From Anaerostipes hadrus ATCC 29173 = JCM 17467 (lineage in GTDB: Bacteria > Bacillota > Clostridia > Lachnospirales > Lachnospiraceae), in NCBI RefSeq assembly GCF_030296915.1, contig NZ_AP028031.1:1421501-1485500 (forward strand): DNA of 64,000 bases. The letters run 5' to 3'. Positions 16,716-26,472 of the stretch are shown one piece after another. Below the pieces are notes generated by a model. That model did no database searches. It was given only the letters and a program-made list of their open reading frames with translations, and was not told the origin of the DNA. How positions within the stretch are numbered: position 1 is the stretch's first letter; the number at the start of each line of letters is the position of its first letter. The position numbers and the translations under genes were made by a program.

Positions 16716-18824
16716 TTATAGTTTTATCTTCGAAAAAGCCTCCGCAAATGCATTATTGATCGGCTCCTGTGCTTCTTTTTGCTGTTTTTTCAAATATCGG
16801 TTCACTTCTTTTTTACTCATTCCAGAACCTTGTTTTTCTTTTCTTTGTTTAAATGCAGACAGTTTTTCTTTATACCCACAAACACATACAAACTTCTGTC
16901 CTTCACCTTCTCCGACCATTTCCATCTTCTTGTGGCATACGGGACATCTGGCGTTTGTGACTTTTGAGATCGTCTTTTTATATCCACAGATACGGTCCTG
17001 ACATACTAGACGTTTTCCGTGTTTTCCATTGACTTCCAATAAAAATTTTCCACATTCCGGGCAGCGGTGTCTTGTAACATTATCATGTCTAAATTTACCA
17101 TCCGATGTTTTAATATCATTGATCAATGCCTGTGTATAGTCTGAGATTTCTCTCATAAATTTCTGATCATTTTGTTTTCCTTTAGAGATTGCTGTCAGTT
17201 TCTTCTCCCAGTCGGCGGTTAACTCTGCTTTTTTTAGATCTTCTGGAACAAGTTCTAACAATTGTTTTCCTTTGGATGTGATATGGATTTCATTTCCTTT
17301 TTTCTCAAGAAGATAACTGTTAAATAACTTATCAATGATATCGGCTCTTGTCGCAACCGTTCCAAGTCCTTTTTTATCCATCTGATCGATCAATGTTCCT
17401 TCTGTGTAACGCCCTGGTGGATTCGTTGTTCCTTCTGTCATGGAAATCGTTCCAACCGGATATTCTTTTCCTTTGACTGGGATATTTCCTGCTTTGATCG
17501 TGTCTTTTGTTTGAGTTTCCTCTTCGTAGAGTTCTCTCCATCCCAGCTGTTTGATATTCTCTGCTTTTGCACGGAAAAGTTCTCCATTTATGCTTGCTTT
17601 CACAGAGAGTTGTTCAGAAATTGCTGGTGCTGATAAAACAGCTAAAAATCTTGCAACAACCATATCATAGATCTTTCGTTCATCGGAACTAAAACTTGTC
17701 AAGGATGCATACTGCTCTGTTGGAATGATCGCATGATGGTCAGATACTTTTTTATCATTGATAAAACGGCTGCTTGCTTTGATTTCTTTTCTTAATAACG
17801 TTGCTGCTGACTTTTTATATGATCCATTCTGACATGCTTTGATCCTGTCTTTTAATGTATCTGTCATGTCATTGGTCAAATATCTGGAATCTGTTCTTGG
17901 ATATGTCAATACTTTGTGATGCTCATAAAGACTCTGCATGATATTTAATGTCTGTTTTGGTGAAAAGCCGTAACGTTTACTCGCTTCTTTCTGCAAAGTT
18001 GTCAGATCATAAAGTTCTGGAGCATAGTTCTTTTTCTCTTTTTTTGAAACCTCCGTGATCACAAGATCATGACCTCTTAATTTCTTACCAAGTTCCTCTG
18101 CCCATTTCTTGTCAGAAATTCTCTGATTTCCTTTCTGATTCTCCCATGTGAAATTCATTCCTGTTGCAAAAATCTTATAACCGTAATATTTCTGCGGTTT
18201 GAAACTCTTAATTTCCTGCTCTCGGTTCATGATCATTGCCAAAGTTGGGGTCTGCACACGCCCACAAGATAACTGAGCATTGTATTTACATGTCAAAGCT
18301 CTTGTCGCATTGATCCCGACTAACCAGTCTGCTTCAGCTCTTGATCTTGCTGCACGGAAGAGATCATCATATTCTTTTCCCGGTTTTAAATGTGCAAAAC
18401 CATCTTTGATCGCTTTGTCTGTTACCGAAGATATCCACAAACGGTAGATTGGTTTCTTATTTCCAGACATCTGTAAGATCCATCTGGCAACTAATTCTCC
18501 TTCTCTTCCTGCATCGGTTGCAATGATCACATCTTTGATATCATTTCGAAGGAGTAATTTCTTTACTGTCTGGAATTGTTTGGATGTCTTCTTTAACACT
18601 GTTAATTTCCAATGTTTTGGCATCATTGGAAGGACATCCATATTCCACTCTTTGTATTCCTTTCCATACTGCTCAGGATCCGCCAGAGATACTAAATGCC
18701 CTAATGCCCACGTTACAATATGATCATTTCCTTCGATATAACTATGCGTTTCCTTCTTACAACCAAGAACTCTCGCAATATCACGCCCAACCGAAGGCTT
18801 TTCTGCTAATACTAATCGTTTCAT
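16716..18824 (-). CDS. topB: DNA topoisomerase III (type IA)
   Basis: A 702-residue type IA topoisomerase that passes single strands to decatenate or relax DNA. The TOPRIM domain begins RLVLAEKPSVGRDIARVLG, with TDAGREGEL as its acidic motif. The active-site tyrosine lies in LTYPRTDSRYLT near residue 310. The C-terminus has zinc-ribbon cysteines in CPECGKFL, CQDRICGY and CPVCHKKM, ending in a basic tail. The length is right for TopB, and LSCGRVQTPTLAM supports the assignment over TopA. It is monocistronic and convergent with the proteasome-like gene. Confidence 0.94.
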   Translation of the reverse strand: MKRLVLAEKPSVGRDIARVLGCKKETHSYIEGNDHIVTWALGHLVSLADPEQYGKEYKEWNMDVLPMMPKHWKLTVLKKTSKQFQTVKKLLLRNDIKDVIIATDAGREGELVARWILQMSGNKKPIYRLWISSVTDKAIKDGFAHLKPGKEYDDLFRAARSRAEADWLVGINATRALTCKYNAQLSCGRVQTPTLAMIMNREQEIKSFKPQKYYGYKIFATGMNFTWENQKGNQRISDKKWAEELGKKLRGHDLVITEVSKKEKKNYAPELYDLTTLQKEASKRYGFSPKQTLNIMQSLYEHHKVLTYPRTDSRYLTNDMTDTLKDRIKACQNGSYKKSAATLLRKEIKASSRFINDKKVSDHHAIIPTEQYASLTSFSSDERKIYDMVVARFLAVLSAPAISEQLSVKASINGELFRAKAENIKQLGWRELYEEETQTKDTIKAGNIPVKGKEYPVGTISMTEGTTNPPGRYTEGTLIDQMDKKGLGTVATRADIIDKLFNSYLLEKKGNEIHITSKGKQLLELVPEDLKKAELTADWEKKLTAISKGKQNDQKFMREISDYTQALINDIKTSDGKFRHDNVTRHRCPECGKFLLEVNGKHGKRLVCQDRICGYKKTISKVTNARCPVCHKKMEMVGEGEGQKFVCVCGYKEKLSAFKQRKEKQGSGMSKKEVNRYLKKQQKEAQEPINNAFAEAFSKIKL

Positions 18825-18949
18825 TTTATTATTTAAACCTTTCTAAAATTGTCATCTCAAATTTATTATCCCGACCATTTTAACATATTTTGTGGTATAC
18901 TGGAATAAAGATATTTTATCGTATTTTTACAGAATTGAGGTATTTACAT

Positions 18950-19486
18950 ATGAAATTAATGATCGCATCCGATATTCACGGATCTGCTTTTTACTGTAAA
19001 CAATTAATCGAAGCATATAAACAAGAACAGCCTGATAAACTACTTCTTTTAGGAGATTTACTTTATCATGGCCCAAGAAATGACCTTCCTAAAGATTACG
19101 CACCAAAACAAGTCATCGAAATGCTAAACGCTATCAGCGACCAATTGATCTGTGTCAGAGGAAACTGCGAAGCCGAAGTCGACCAGATGGTACTAAACTT
19201 CCCTGTCCTAAGCGAATCCTGCATCCTATACATCGATGGACAAACCATCTACGCAACCCACGGGCACATAAACTCTCCAGCAAATCCTCCAAAATTACAT
19301 AAAGGAGATATTCTGTTGACTGGCCATACCCATATCCCAGCCTGGGAAGAATATGATAACTTTTTATATTTAAATCCAGGATCTGTGTCCATCCCAAAAG
19401 AAGGATCCGAACATGGGTATATGATCTATGAAAATAAGAAGTTTTTATGGAAAACCTTAAAAGGTGACGTATATCATACACTTTAA
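18950..19486 (+). CDS. yfcE: YfcE-family phosphodiesterase
   Basis: A 178-residue calcineurin-like metallophosphoesterase of the YfcE/MJ0936 group. Metal-binding motifs appear in order as SDIHGS, LLGDLLYHGPRN, RGNCEAEVD, THGH and LLTGHTHIPAW, followed by LNPGSVSIPKEG. YfcE enzymes hydrolyse phosphodiesters in vitro; the physiological substrate is not settled. The ATG at 18950 is chosen because the MKLMIASDIHG strand starts there; in-frame codons upstream have no ribosome site. Confidence 0.88.
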   Translation: MKLMIASDIHGSAFYCKQLIEAYKQEQPDKLLLLGDLLYHGPRNDLPKDYAPKQVIEMLNAISDQLICVRGNCEAEVDQMVLNFPVLSESCILYIDGQTIYATHGHINSPANPPKLHKGDILLTGHTHIPAWEEYDNFLYLNPGSVSIPKEGSEHGYMIYENKKFLWKTLKGDVYHTL

Positions 19487-19535
19487 CTTTTTTGTTTTCT
19501 TATCACATATCTTAATGGTATTCTATAACCTTCAT

Positions 19536-19666
19536 GTATATAAAACAAATAAAAAAGAGATGGAATACGAAAACGATTGAATTTCATGGCGGATCAGCGT
19601 TTTGCAAAAAATCCGTCATGAAATTCATGTTTCGTATTCTATCTCTTTTTTATTTGTTTTATATAC
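19536..19666. repeat. 131-bp near-perfect inverted repeat (long hairpin or MITE-like)
   Basis: The left arm, 19536-19594, begins GTATATAAAACAAATAAA. The right arm, 19611-19666, is its reverse complement apart from a few substitutions and a three-base indel. The loop of 16 bases (19595-19610) contains GCGTTTTGC. The arms hold A and T runs that make a terminator in either direction, fitting its place between two convergent genes. Its length far exceeds a normal terminator and recalls a miniature inverted-repeat element. It fills most of the gap 19487-19724. Confidence 0.85.
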
Positions 19667-19724
19667 TAGAAGATTATATAGTATCATTTGGATTTCCCAT
19701 ATAAATTCATCCTCTATTTCTTTC

Positions 19725-19979
19725 TTAACCCTTAATGATATCATCGATCGTGTCAAATGGGATTCCCTCATTTTCCCCGTTGTCTTTATGCACATGTACA
19801 ATATCATCTTCTTCTAAACATCTTGCAAATTCAATCTGCATAAAAATACCTTTGATCTCTCTTCCATTTAATGTCTTTACGATCACATGATCATTTTGTG
19901 AAACAAAAAGTTCTTCCTCATTCCCAGCTTCATCTTGTTTTACCAATTTCACTCCTGGTAATACATTTGTAAATTCCAT
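19725..19979 (-). CDS. Small acidic hypothetical protein
   Basis: An 84-residue acidic protein that I cannot assign. It starts MEFTNVLPGVKLVKQDEAGN and looks like mixed beta structure, with SQNDHVIVKTLNGREIKG suggesting a small barrel or SH3-like element. There are no membrane segments or cysteine motifs; the only Cys is in FARCLEEDD. AAGGAG precedes the ATG. It starts 18 bases after the aldehyde dehydrogenase stop codon and is probably co-transcribed with it. Confidence 0.65.
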   Translation of the reverse strand: MEFTNVLPGVKLVKQDEAGNEEELFVSQNDHVIVKTLNGREIKGIFMQIEFARCLEEDDIVHVHKDNGENEGIPFDTIDDIIKG

Positions 19980-19997
19980 AAAAGTTGCTCCTTTATC

Positions 19998-21371
19998 TTA
20001 TAATTTTAGAAAAAATTTCATCAATTGTTCTTTAGCTTTGTTATATGGCATATAACGAACTGGAATATCAATCTTATCTGATTTCTTTATGATACTCTTT
20101 TCATGCGTAAATGTATCAAAACTTTTCTTCCCATGATAAGACCCCATTCCGCTATTCCCAACTCCTCCAAATCCTAGATATGGAGTTGCAAGGTGGATGA
20201 TCGTATCATTGATACAGCCACCGCCAAAAGACAACTGTGAAAGTACATCTTGTTCTACTTTATCATTTTCTGTAAATAAATACAATGCCAAAGGCTTGTT
20301 ATGATCTCTGATATACGAAACTGCATCTTCTAATTTGTCATATGTCATTATAGGAAGTAATGGACCAAAAATCTCTTCCTGCATCACCGTGGATTCTTCT
20401 TTTACATTCACAAGTATCGTTGGGGCGATCTTTCGAAGTCTTATATCTCCATAACCGCCTTCAACGATCTTTTCATGTTTCATCAATTCCATAATGCGCT
20501 GATAATGTCTCGGATTTATCATAGATGAATAATCTTTATTCGACAAAGGATGTTCCCCGATCATTTTATTGATCCAGTATTTTAAGTAGAAGATCAGTTC
20601 ACTTTCTGCTTTTTTATCTACGAAAATGTAATCTGGCGCAACACAGGTCTGCCCACTGTTTAAAAATTTTCCAAAAACAATTCGTTTTGCTGCCAACTTA
20701 ATATTGGCACTTTCTTCTACAATGCATGGACTTTTTCCACCTAATTCCAAAGTCACTGGTGTTAAATGTCTCGATGCTTTTTCCATCACGATCTTTCCAA
20801 CTCGTTCTCCACCAGTATAGAAAATATGATCAAATGACTGTTCCAGAAGTTTTTCACTGATTTCTACTCCTCCATTGATCACAGCAACGTAATGAGAAGG
20901 GAAAACTTCTCCAATCATCTTCTTTAAAAGACTGGCACAATGTGGTGCGTGTTCAGATAGTTTTAAAACACAACAATTTCCTGCTGCGATCGCTCCGATC
21001 AGCGGCTGTAAGGATAAAAGAATTGGATAATTCCATGGGGCTATGATCAATACCTTTCCGAGTGGTTCTTTGATCTTATAACTTTGGGATGGAAACTGGG
21101 CAAGCGGTGTTTTTACCTGCTCTGTTTTCATCCATTTTTTTAGATGCTTCTTTGCATAAGAAAGTTCACTTTTTACCATGCCAATCTCTGCCATATAGGA
21201 CTCAAAAGATGATTTCCCTAAATCTTTGTATAATGCATGTTCCATATCTTCTTCATGTTGTTTGATCGCACATTCCAAGCGCAATAATGCTTTCTTTCGA
21301 AATTCGTATTTCTTTGTCTTCTGGCTTTGAAAAAAATGTTCTTGTCTTTTTAACATTTGATTGATTTCCAT
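19998..21371 (-). CDS. Aldehyde dehydrogenase (NAD(P)+, class 3-like)
   Basis: A 457-residue aldehyde dehydrogenase. The cofactor region reads IAPWNYPILLSLQPLIGAI, the general-base Glu lies in LELGGKSP, and the nucleophile Cys is in NSGQTCVAPDY. The short form, beginning directly in the MLKRQEHFFQSQKTKKYEFR helix and ending GNSGMGSYHGKKSFDTFTH, places it with class 3/YwdH-type enzymes. It should oxidise medium-chain or aromatic aldehydes to acids; the true substrate is unknown. It leads into the small acidic hypothetical gene. Confidence 0.9.
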   Translation of the reverse strand: MEINQMLKRQEHFFQSQKTKKYEFRKKALLRLECAIKQHEEDMEHALYKDLGKSSFESYMAEIGMVKSELSYAKKHLKKWMKTEQVKTPLAQFPSQSYKIKEPLGKVLIIAPWNYPILLSLQPLIGAIAAGNCCVLKLSEHAPHCASLLKKMIGEVFPSHYVAVINGGVEISEKLLEQSFDHIFYTGGERVGKIVMEKASRHLTPVTLELGGKSPCIVEESANIKLAAKRIVFGKFLNSGQTCVAPDYIFVDKKAESELIFYLKYWINKMIGEHPLSNKDYSSMINPRHYQRIMELMKHEKIVEGGYGDIRLRKIAPTILVNVKEESTVMQEEIFGPLLPIMTYDKLEDAVSYIRDHNKPLALYLFTENDKVEQDVLSQLSFGGGCINDTIIHLATPYLGFGGVGNSGMGSYHGKKSFDTFTHEKSIIKKSDKIDIPVRYMPYNKAKEQLMKFFLKL

Positions 21372-21459
21372 GATAACCTATCCTTTCTTTCTCTACCTTC
21401 ACCGCGTTTTATCTTAATTTTACCATATATAGTAAACTACCGCCTCTCTTTTTTATTTA

Positions 21460-21488
21460 TTGCCACTTTTTAAGAAATTCGCTATAAT
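21460..21488 (+). promoter_or_regulatory. Predicted promoter of truA
   Basis: TTGCCA and TATAAT are separated by exactly 17 bases, and the -10 box ends about 50 bases before the truA ATG. It faces away from the aldehyde dehydrogenase gene. Confidence 0.65.
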
Positions 21489-21539
21489 AAATTTGTTTTA
21501 CAACAACCATATCTTTACAATGAAAGGATTTATACATAT

Positions 21540-22286
21540 ATGAAACGTAATATCAGATTAACAATTGAATATGATGGTTCCCGCTATCAGGGCTGGCAGA
21601 GGCTTGGCGGTGATTCCAATGCGAATACGATTCAAGGAAAATTAGAGTCTGTTTTATCAAAAATGACTGGAGAAGATGTCAATATCAATGGATCTGGCCG
21701 TACCGATGCTGGTGTTCATGCTTATGGTCAGGTTGCCAATTTCCATACAAACTGTATGATGTCTGTTAGTGAGATCAAAAACTATCTTACCAAATATCTT
21801 CCATCTGATATCGGTATTGTGGAAGTTTCTGAAGCTTCCGAACGTTTTCACAGTCGTTTAAATGCGAAAGAGAAAACTTATCTTTACCGGATTGCAATTC
21901 CTGGTGTATCGAATGTTTTTGAACGTAAATACCTTTGGTATTTCCCGGAAACTTTGGATATCAAAAAGATGGAAGAAGCTGCATCATTACTGATCGGAAC
22001 GCATGATTTTAAAGGATTTTCTTCAATTAAGAAAACGAAGAAATCTACCGTCCGTACTATCTATAACATCGAGATCAAAAAGACAAAAAAAGAAATCCAG
22101 ATCTCTTATACAGGAAATGGCTTCCTTCATAACATGGTCCGGATTCTTACTGGAACTTTAGTAGAAGTTGGATGTGGAAAAATAAAACCAGAGGATATTA
22201 CAAAAGCACTGGAAAGTACAAAAAGAAGCGATGCAGGGATTACTGCACCGCCTCAAGGGTTATTTCTGGTTTCTGTGGAGTATTAA
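21540..22286 (+). CDS. truA: tRNA pseudouridine(38-40) synthase
   Basis: A 248-residue TruA enzyme that isomerises uridines 38-40 in tRNA anticodon stems. The motif GSGRTDAGVHA carries the catalytic aspartate (Asp56), and the N-terminal LTIEYDGSRYQGWQR and C-terminal GNGFLHNMVRILTGTL are standard. GAAAGGA precedes the ATG. It is convergent with the MetE-like gene, with nine bases between the two stop codons. Confidence 0.95.
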   Translation: MKRNIRLTIEYDGSRYQGWQRLGGDSNANTIQGKLESVLSKMTGEDVNINGSGRTDAGVHAYGQVANFHTNCMMSVSEIKNYLTKYLPSDIGIVEVSEASERFHSRLNAKEKTYLYRIAIPGVSNVFERKYLWYFPETLDIKKMEEAASLLIGTHDFKGFSSIKKTKKSTVRTIYNIEIKKTKKEIQISYTGNGFLHNMVRILTGTLVEVGCGKIKPEDITKALESTKRSDAGITAPPQGLFLVSVEY

Positions 22287-22295
22287 GATCTAATC

Positions 22296-23414
22296 TTATT
22301 CTCCCCAGACTTCCTCAGCAATTTCTTTCACTAATTTTAGTTTTGCCCACTGTTCTTCTTCTGTTAATTTATTACCGATCGCACAAGAAGCAAATCCACA
22401 CTGTGGGCTTAGGCATAGTCTTTCCAAAGGAATGTATTTTGCTGCCTGTCTGATTCTGTTGATTACTTTTTCTTTGTCTTCAAGATCTGGTTTCTTTGTC
22501 GTGATCAGACCAAGGACAACTTTCTTGTCTTCTGATACTTTCTTAAGTGGTGCAAATCCTCCAGATCTTTCATCATCATATTCAAGGAAAAGTGCATCAA
22601 CATTTTCTTTTGCAAATACATAATCTGCAACTGTATCATATGGACCACTTGTGAAGAATGTAGAATGATAATTTCCACGACAGATATGGGATGTAATTAC
22701 CATATCTTCTGGTCTTCCTTCTAATGCAAGGTTGTTCACAGTAAGCAGCTGTTTCTTCACATCTTCAAGATCAATTCCTAATGCTTTATATCTTTGTTTC
22801 GCAGCATCTCCCACGATTGCTCCCCAAGTACAGTCATCTAACTGAAGATTACGGCATCCTGCCTTATAGAACTGTTTGATCACATCCTGATATGCAACAC
22901 CAATATCCTGAATCAATTCTTCATTTGTCGCATAATATTTTCTTGTCGTTTCAATGTTTGTTGGAACAATCATTTGCTGAAACATCTGTGCTGGTGCAGG
23001 AATTGTATATTTTGCAATTGTATTTTCATCTTCAAACTGTTTTAAATATTTAAAATACTCTACAAATGGATGCTTTTTCGCTTTGATCTTTCCTACCAGA
23101 TAAGTGTCTTCTAAAGAAGCTAATTCTCCATCGAACTGTACTCCACTTCCTGTCTGTTCATGTGCTACACCCTCAAATCCCCACATAAAATCTAAATGCC
23201 AGTAAGTTCTTCTGAACTCTCCGTCCGTAATCACATGATATCCTAATTCTTTTTGTTTTGCTACTAATTTTGCGATCTCTTCATTTACGATGTTATCGTA
23301 TACTTCTTTTGTGATCTTGTTTTCGTTATATTGTGTTGTTGCTTTCTTTAATTCTTCTGTTCTTAAAAAGCTTCCTACATAATCATATCGAAATGGCTCT
23401 TGTAATTTACTCAT
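22296..23414 (-). CDS. Cobalamin-independent methionine synthase-like methyltransferase (YxjG/YxjH type)
   Basis: A 372-residue protein made of the catalytic half of MetE only, as in the YxjG/YxjH and archaeal MetE groups. Landmarks are GEFRRTYWHLDF, QLDDCTWGAIVG, SHICRGNYHST and the zinc Cys in LSPQCGFASC. It should transfer a methyl group to homocysteine or a related thiol; the donor is uncertain without the N-terminal folate domain. Two 23-bp repeats flank its predicted promoter and suggest control by methionine or sulfur status. Confidence 0.85.
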   Translation of the reverse strand: MSKLQEPFRYDYVGSFLRTEELKKATTQYNENKITKEVYDNIVNEEIAKLVAKQKELGYHVITDGEFRRTYWHLDFMWGFEGVAHEQTGSGVQFDGELASLEDTYLVGKIKAKKHPFVEYFKYLKQFEDENTIAKYTIPAPAQMFQQMIVPTNIETTRKYYATNEELIQDIGVAYQDVIKQFYKAGCRNLQLDDCTWGAIVGDAAKQRYKALGIDLEDVKKQLLTVNNLALEGRPEDMVITSHICRGNYHSTFFTSGPYDTVADYVFAKENVDALFLEYDDERSGGFAPLKKVSEDKKVVLGLITTKKPDLEDKEKVINRIRQAAKYIPLERLCLSPQCGFASCAIGNKLTEEEQWAKLKLVKEIAEEVWGE

Positions 23415-23431
23415 CTTGCTGTATCTCCTTT

Positions 23432-23527
23432 GTTTGCCTTATTTTTAAGTTATACATAGAGTATATCATCAAAAAACTATTTTTCAAAATATATATAATT
23501 ATCAGTTTGCCATAGTTTTAAGTTATA
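23432..23527 (-). promoter_or_regulatory. MetE-like gene promoter flanked by two 23-bp direct repeats
   Basis: On the minus strand TTGAAA (23482-23487) and TATACT (23460-23465) form a promoter with a 16-base spacer. A 23-bp sequence ending GGCAAAC occurs at 23505-23527, just upstream of the -35, and at 23432-23454, over the start point, with two mismatches. The copies are 73 bp apart, close to seven helical turns. The upstream copy also resembles the LysR-type MET-box of streptococcal methionine genes. Confidence 0.65.
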
Positions 23528-23563
23528 GTAATGGACTACATAGGCATTAAAGTGAATTACATT

Positions 23564-24958
23564 TTATACAGGGTATGCTTCTTCATTTCCTTCTGTAACA
23601 TCAACTTTCTTTTCCTGTGCATCGCGATATTTAAAATACTCTGTAGCAACCTGAGGGAATAAAGCGTAACTTAATACATCTTCATCCTGTTCTTTATAAG
23701 CTGCTACCTCCTTCTCAAATTCAGGAAGTTCGTCTTCGATCATGTCTGCATATCGGCATGTAATTGGCTGTTTATCTCCAATACATTTTTTCTGTACTTC
23801 GGGATTGAATGGTTTAGCTGTTGCTCCGTATTTCCCCTCAAGGATTTCTTTGGTTTCTTTTGTTACCATCTTGTAGCGTTCACCAGTCACAACATTAAAT
23901 ACAGCCTGTGTTCCAACAATCTGAGAGGATGGAGTAACGAGTGGGCATTCTCCCAAGTCTTTTCTTACTTTTGGTACTTCTTCTAGTACTTCGTAGTATT
24001 TATCAGATGCATGCTGGCTTTCTAACTGGGATGTCAGGTTAGAGAGCATTCCTCCTGGTACCTGATAGAGCAGGGTCTTGATATTGACTCCTAAGTTCTT
24101 TGGATTTAATAATCCAGAATCTAAGGCTTCATCTCTGATCGGACGGAAATAATCTGCGATCTCGGCTAATAATTTCTGGTCTAAGCCTGTGTCGTATGGT
24201 GTATTTTTGAATGTTTCTACCATAACTTCTGTTGCTGGCTGGGATGTTCCCATGGAAAATGGTGACATAGCTGTATCAATGACATCAACTCCGGCTTCTA
24301 CTGCTTTCATGTATGTCATAGATGCTACTCCGGATGTATAGTGTGTATGTAACTGGATTGGAATATCAACCGTTGCTTTTAGTTCTTTTACCAGTTCTTC
24401 TGCTTTGTATGGTAATAATAATCCAGCCATATCTTTGATACAGATAGAGTTTGCTCCCATATCTTCGATTCCTTTTGCAAGGTCTTTCCAGTAATCTAAG
24501 GTATAGGCATCTCCCAATGTATATGACATTGCGACCTGGGCATGTCCTTTTTCTTTGTTTGCTGCATTTACTGCCGTCTGTAAATTTCGAAGATCGTTCA
24601 TACAGTCAAAGATACGAATGATATCGATTCCATTTGCAATGGATTTCTGTACAAAATATTCAACAACATCATCTGCGTATGGACGGTATCCTAAGATATT
24701 CTGTCCTCTGAATAACATTTGTAATTTTGTATTTTTAAATCCATCTCTGAATTTTCTTAGTCTGTCCCATGGATCTTCTTTTAAGAAACGCAGGGATGCA
24801 TCGAAGGTTGCTCCACCCCAGCATTCCACAGAATGGTATCCGACCTGATCCATTTTGTTGATGATCGGTAACATCTGTTCTGTCGTCATTCTTGTGGCGA
24901 TCAGGGACTGATGTGCATCTCTTAAGATTGTTTCTGTTATTTTAATTGGTTTTGCCAT
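23564..24958 (-). CDS. oadA: Oxaloacetate decarboxylase alpha / transcarboxylase 5S-like subunit
   Basis: A 464-residue carboxyltransferase of the DRE-TIM barrel type, related to OadA, the 5S subunit of transcarboxylase and the pyruvate carboxylase CT domain. It begins ITETILRDAHQSLIATRM, with metal-binding LHTHYTSGVASM and biotin-site ICIKDMAGLLLPYKA. It lacks a fused biotin domain, which is encoded separately two genes upstream. The ATG at 24958 has AGGAGG upstream. As last gene of the Na+ pump operon it would move carboxyl between pyruvate/oxaloacetate and biotin. Confidence 0.9.
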   Translation of the reverse strand: MAKPIKITETILRDAHQSLIATRMTTEQMLPIINKMDQVGYHSVECWGGATFDASLRFLKEDPWDRLRKFRDGFKNTKLQMLFRGQNILGYRPYADDVVEYFVQKSIANGIDIIRIFDCMNDLRNLQTAVNAANKEKGHAQVAMSYTLGDAYTLDYWKDLAKGIEDMGANSICIKDMAGLLLPYKAEELVKELKATVDIPIQLHTHYTSGVASMTYMKAVEAGVDVIDTAMSPFSMGTSQPATEVMVETFKNTPYDTGLDQKLLAEIADYFRPIRDEALDSGLLNPKNLGVNIKTLLYQVPGGMLSNLTSQLESQHASDKYYEVLEEVPKVRKDLGECPLVTPSSQIVGTQAVFNVVTGERYKMVTKETKEILEGKYGATAKPFNPEVQKKCIGDKQPITCRYADMIEDELPEFEKEVAAYKEQDEDVLSYALFPQVATEYFKYRDAQEKKVDVTEGNEEAYPV

Positions 24959-24971
24959 AATATTTTCCTCC

Positions 24972-26120
24972 TTACACTCCAAAGATCGCCATAAATGTAC
25001 CTGCTGCAACGGCTGTTCCGATGACTCCTGCTACATTTGGCCCCATTGCATGCATTAATAAGAAATTCGTTGGGTCCGCTTCTGCTCCGACTTTTTGTGA
25101 TACTCTGGCTGCCATTGGCACTGCGGATACTCCTGCAGAACCGATCAGTGGATTGATCTTTCCACCAGATAATTTACACATCAGTTTTCCAAATAAGACT
25201 CCTCCTGCGGTTCCTACTGCGAATGCAACCAGTCCTAATAATACGATCTTAAGTGTTGCGATATTTAAGAAGTTTTCTGCACTTGTGGATGCTCCAACAG
25301 ATGTTCCAAGTAAAATGACAACGATATACATCAAAGCATTGGATGCAGTTTCTGATAACTGTTTGACTACTCCACTTTCACGGAATAAGTTTCCAAGCAT
25401 TAACATACCAACGAGCGGTGCTGTTGTTGGAAGGATCAGGCAGACAACGATTGTGATAATGATTGGGAACAGTATCTTTTCTGTCTTTGATACTGGACGT
25501 AACTGTTCCATCTTGATTTTTCTCTCTTCTTCCGTTGTCAATAATTTCATGATTGGCGGCTGAATGATCGGTACTAGTGACATATAGGAATATGCTGCTA
25601 CTGCAATCGGTCCCATAAGTCCTGTCTGATGTAACTTTCCTGCAAGGAAAATGGAAGTTGGTCCGTCTGCTCCACCGATGATTGAGATCGCTGCCGCTGC
25701 TTTTCCATTAAATCCTAAGAAAATTGCTAAGAAATATGCACTATAGATTCCAAGCTGTGCTGCTGCTCCTAATAAGAAACTCTTTGGATTAGCGATCAGT
25801 GGACCAAAGTCTGTCATAGCTCCAACACCAAGGAAGATCAATGATGGAAGAATACTCCATTCATCTAAAGTATAAAAGTAGTGTAATAATCCACCTACAC
25901 CGTTTGATGTACTTGCTGGATCTGCCATGATATCCGGGTAGATATTAACAAGTAACATTCCAAATGCGATCGGTACTAATAACAATGGCTCGAATCCATG
26001 ACGGATCGCAAGATATAAAAATACCAGTGCGACTAAGATCATGACATAGTTCCCCCATGTCAGATGAAAAAATGCTGTAGAGTGGATCAGATTCGATAAA
26101 GTATGTGTGATATTAGCCAT
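24972..26120 (-). CDS. oadB: Na+-pumping decarboxylase beta subunit
   Basis: A 382-residue polytopic membrane protein, the beta subunit that decarboxylates carboxybiotin and exports Na+. The family signature is clear in [10 protein letters not shown] and in the C-terminal [36 protein letters not shown]. About nine to eleven hydrophobic segments are visible. The ATG at 26120 is preferred over a TTG codon one step upstream because GGAGGGG is well placed. It sits 15 bases after the biotin carrier gene. Confidence 0.93.
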   Translation of the reverse strand: MANITHTLSNLIHSTAFFHLTWGNYVMILVALVFLYLAIRHGFEPLLLVPIAFGMLLVNIYPDIMADPASTSNGVGGLLHYFYTLDEWSILPSLIFLGVGAMTDFGPLIANPKSFLLGAAAQLGIYSAYFLAIFLGFNGKAAAAISIIGGADGPTSIFLAGKLHQTGLMGPIAVAAYSYMSLVPIIQPPIMKLLTTEEERKIKMEQLRPVSKTEKILFPIIITIVVCLILPTTAPLVGMLMLGNLFRESGVVKQLSETASNALMYIVVILLGTSVGASTSAENFLNIATLKIVLLGLVAFAVGTAGGVLFGKLMCKLSGGKINPLIGSAGVSAVPMAARVSQKVGAEADPTNFLLMHAMGPNVAGVIGTAVAAGTFMAIFGV

Positions 26121-26135
26121 CAAATCCCCTCCATT

Positions 26136-26456
26136 CTAATTCATTGTAGCTAAGACAGCTCCATTTTCAACATTATTTCCCTGTGATACAGCGATACTTG
26201 CAATTGTTCCATCCTGAGGTGCAACGACTGGAATCTCCATTTTCATAGATTCTAAGATCACAACCGTATCTCCAGCTTTCACTGCCTGTCCTTGTGATAC
26301 TTCAACTGCAATGATCTTTCCTGGAACAGAAGATTTAATCTCAACACTTCCTGCATTTGATACTGGATGTGTTGCAGTTGCTGCTTCATTTCCTGTTGTT
26401 TCTTCCACTGTTACATCGTATACATTTCCATTTACTGTGATCCTATAACTTTTCAT
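26136..26456 (-). CDS. Biotin carboxyl carrier protein of the Na+ pump
   Basis: A 106-residue biotin carrier. The biotinylation motif ESMKMEIP places the modified Lys at residue 72, and the surrounding PGKIIAVEVSQGQAVKAGD is the usual lipoyl-like fold. A short N-terminal segment (YRITVNGNVYDVTVEE) and a threonine/alanine-rich linker precede the domain. It would shuttle carboxyl from the carboxyltransferases to the beta subunit. Confidence 0.93.
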   Translation of the reverse strand: MKSYRITVNGNVYDVTVEETTGNEAATATHPVSNAGSVEIKSSVPGKIIAVEVSQGQAVKAGDTVVILESMKMEIPVVAPQDGTIASIAVSQGNNVENGAVLATMN

Positions 26457-26472
26457 TTTCTCTCCTCCTGAT

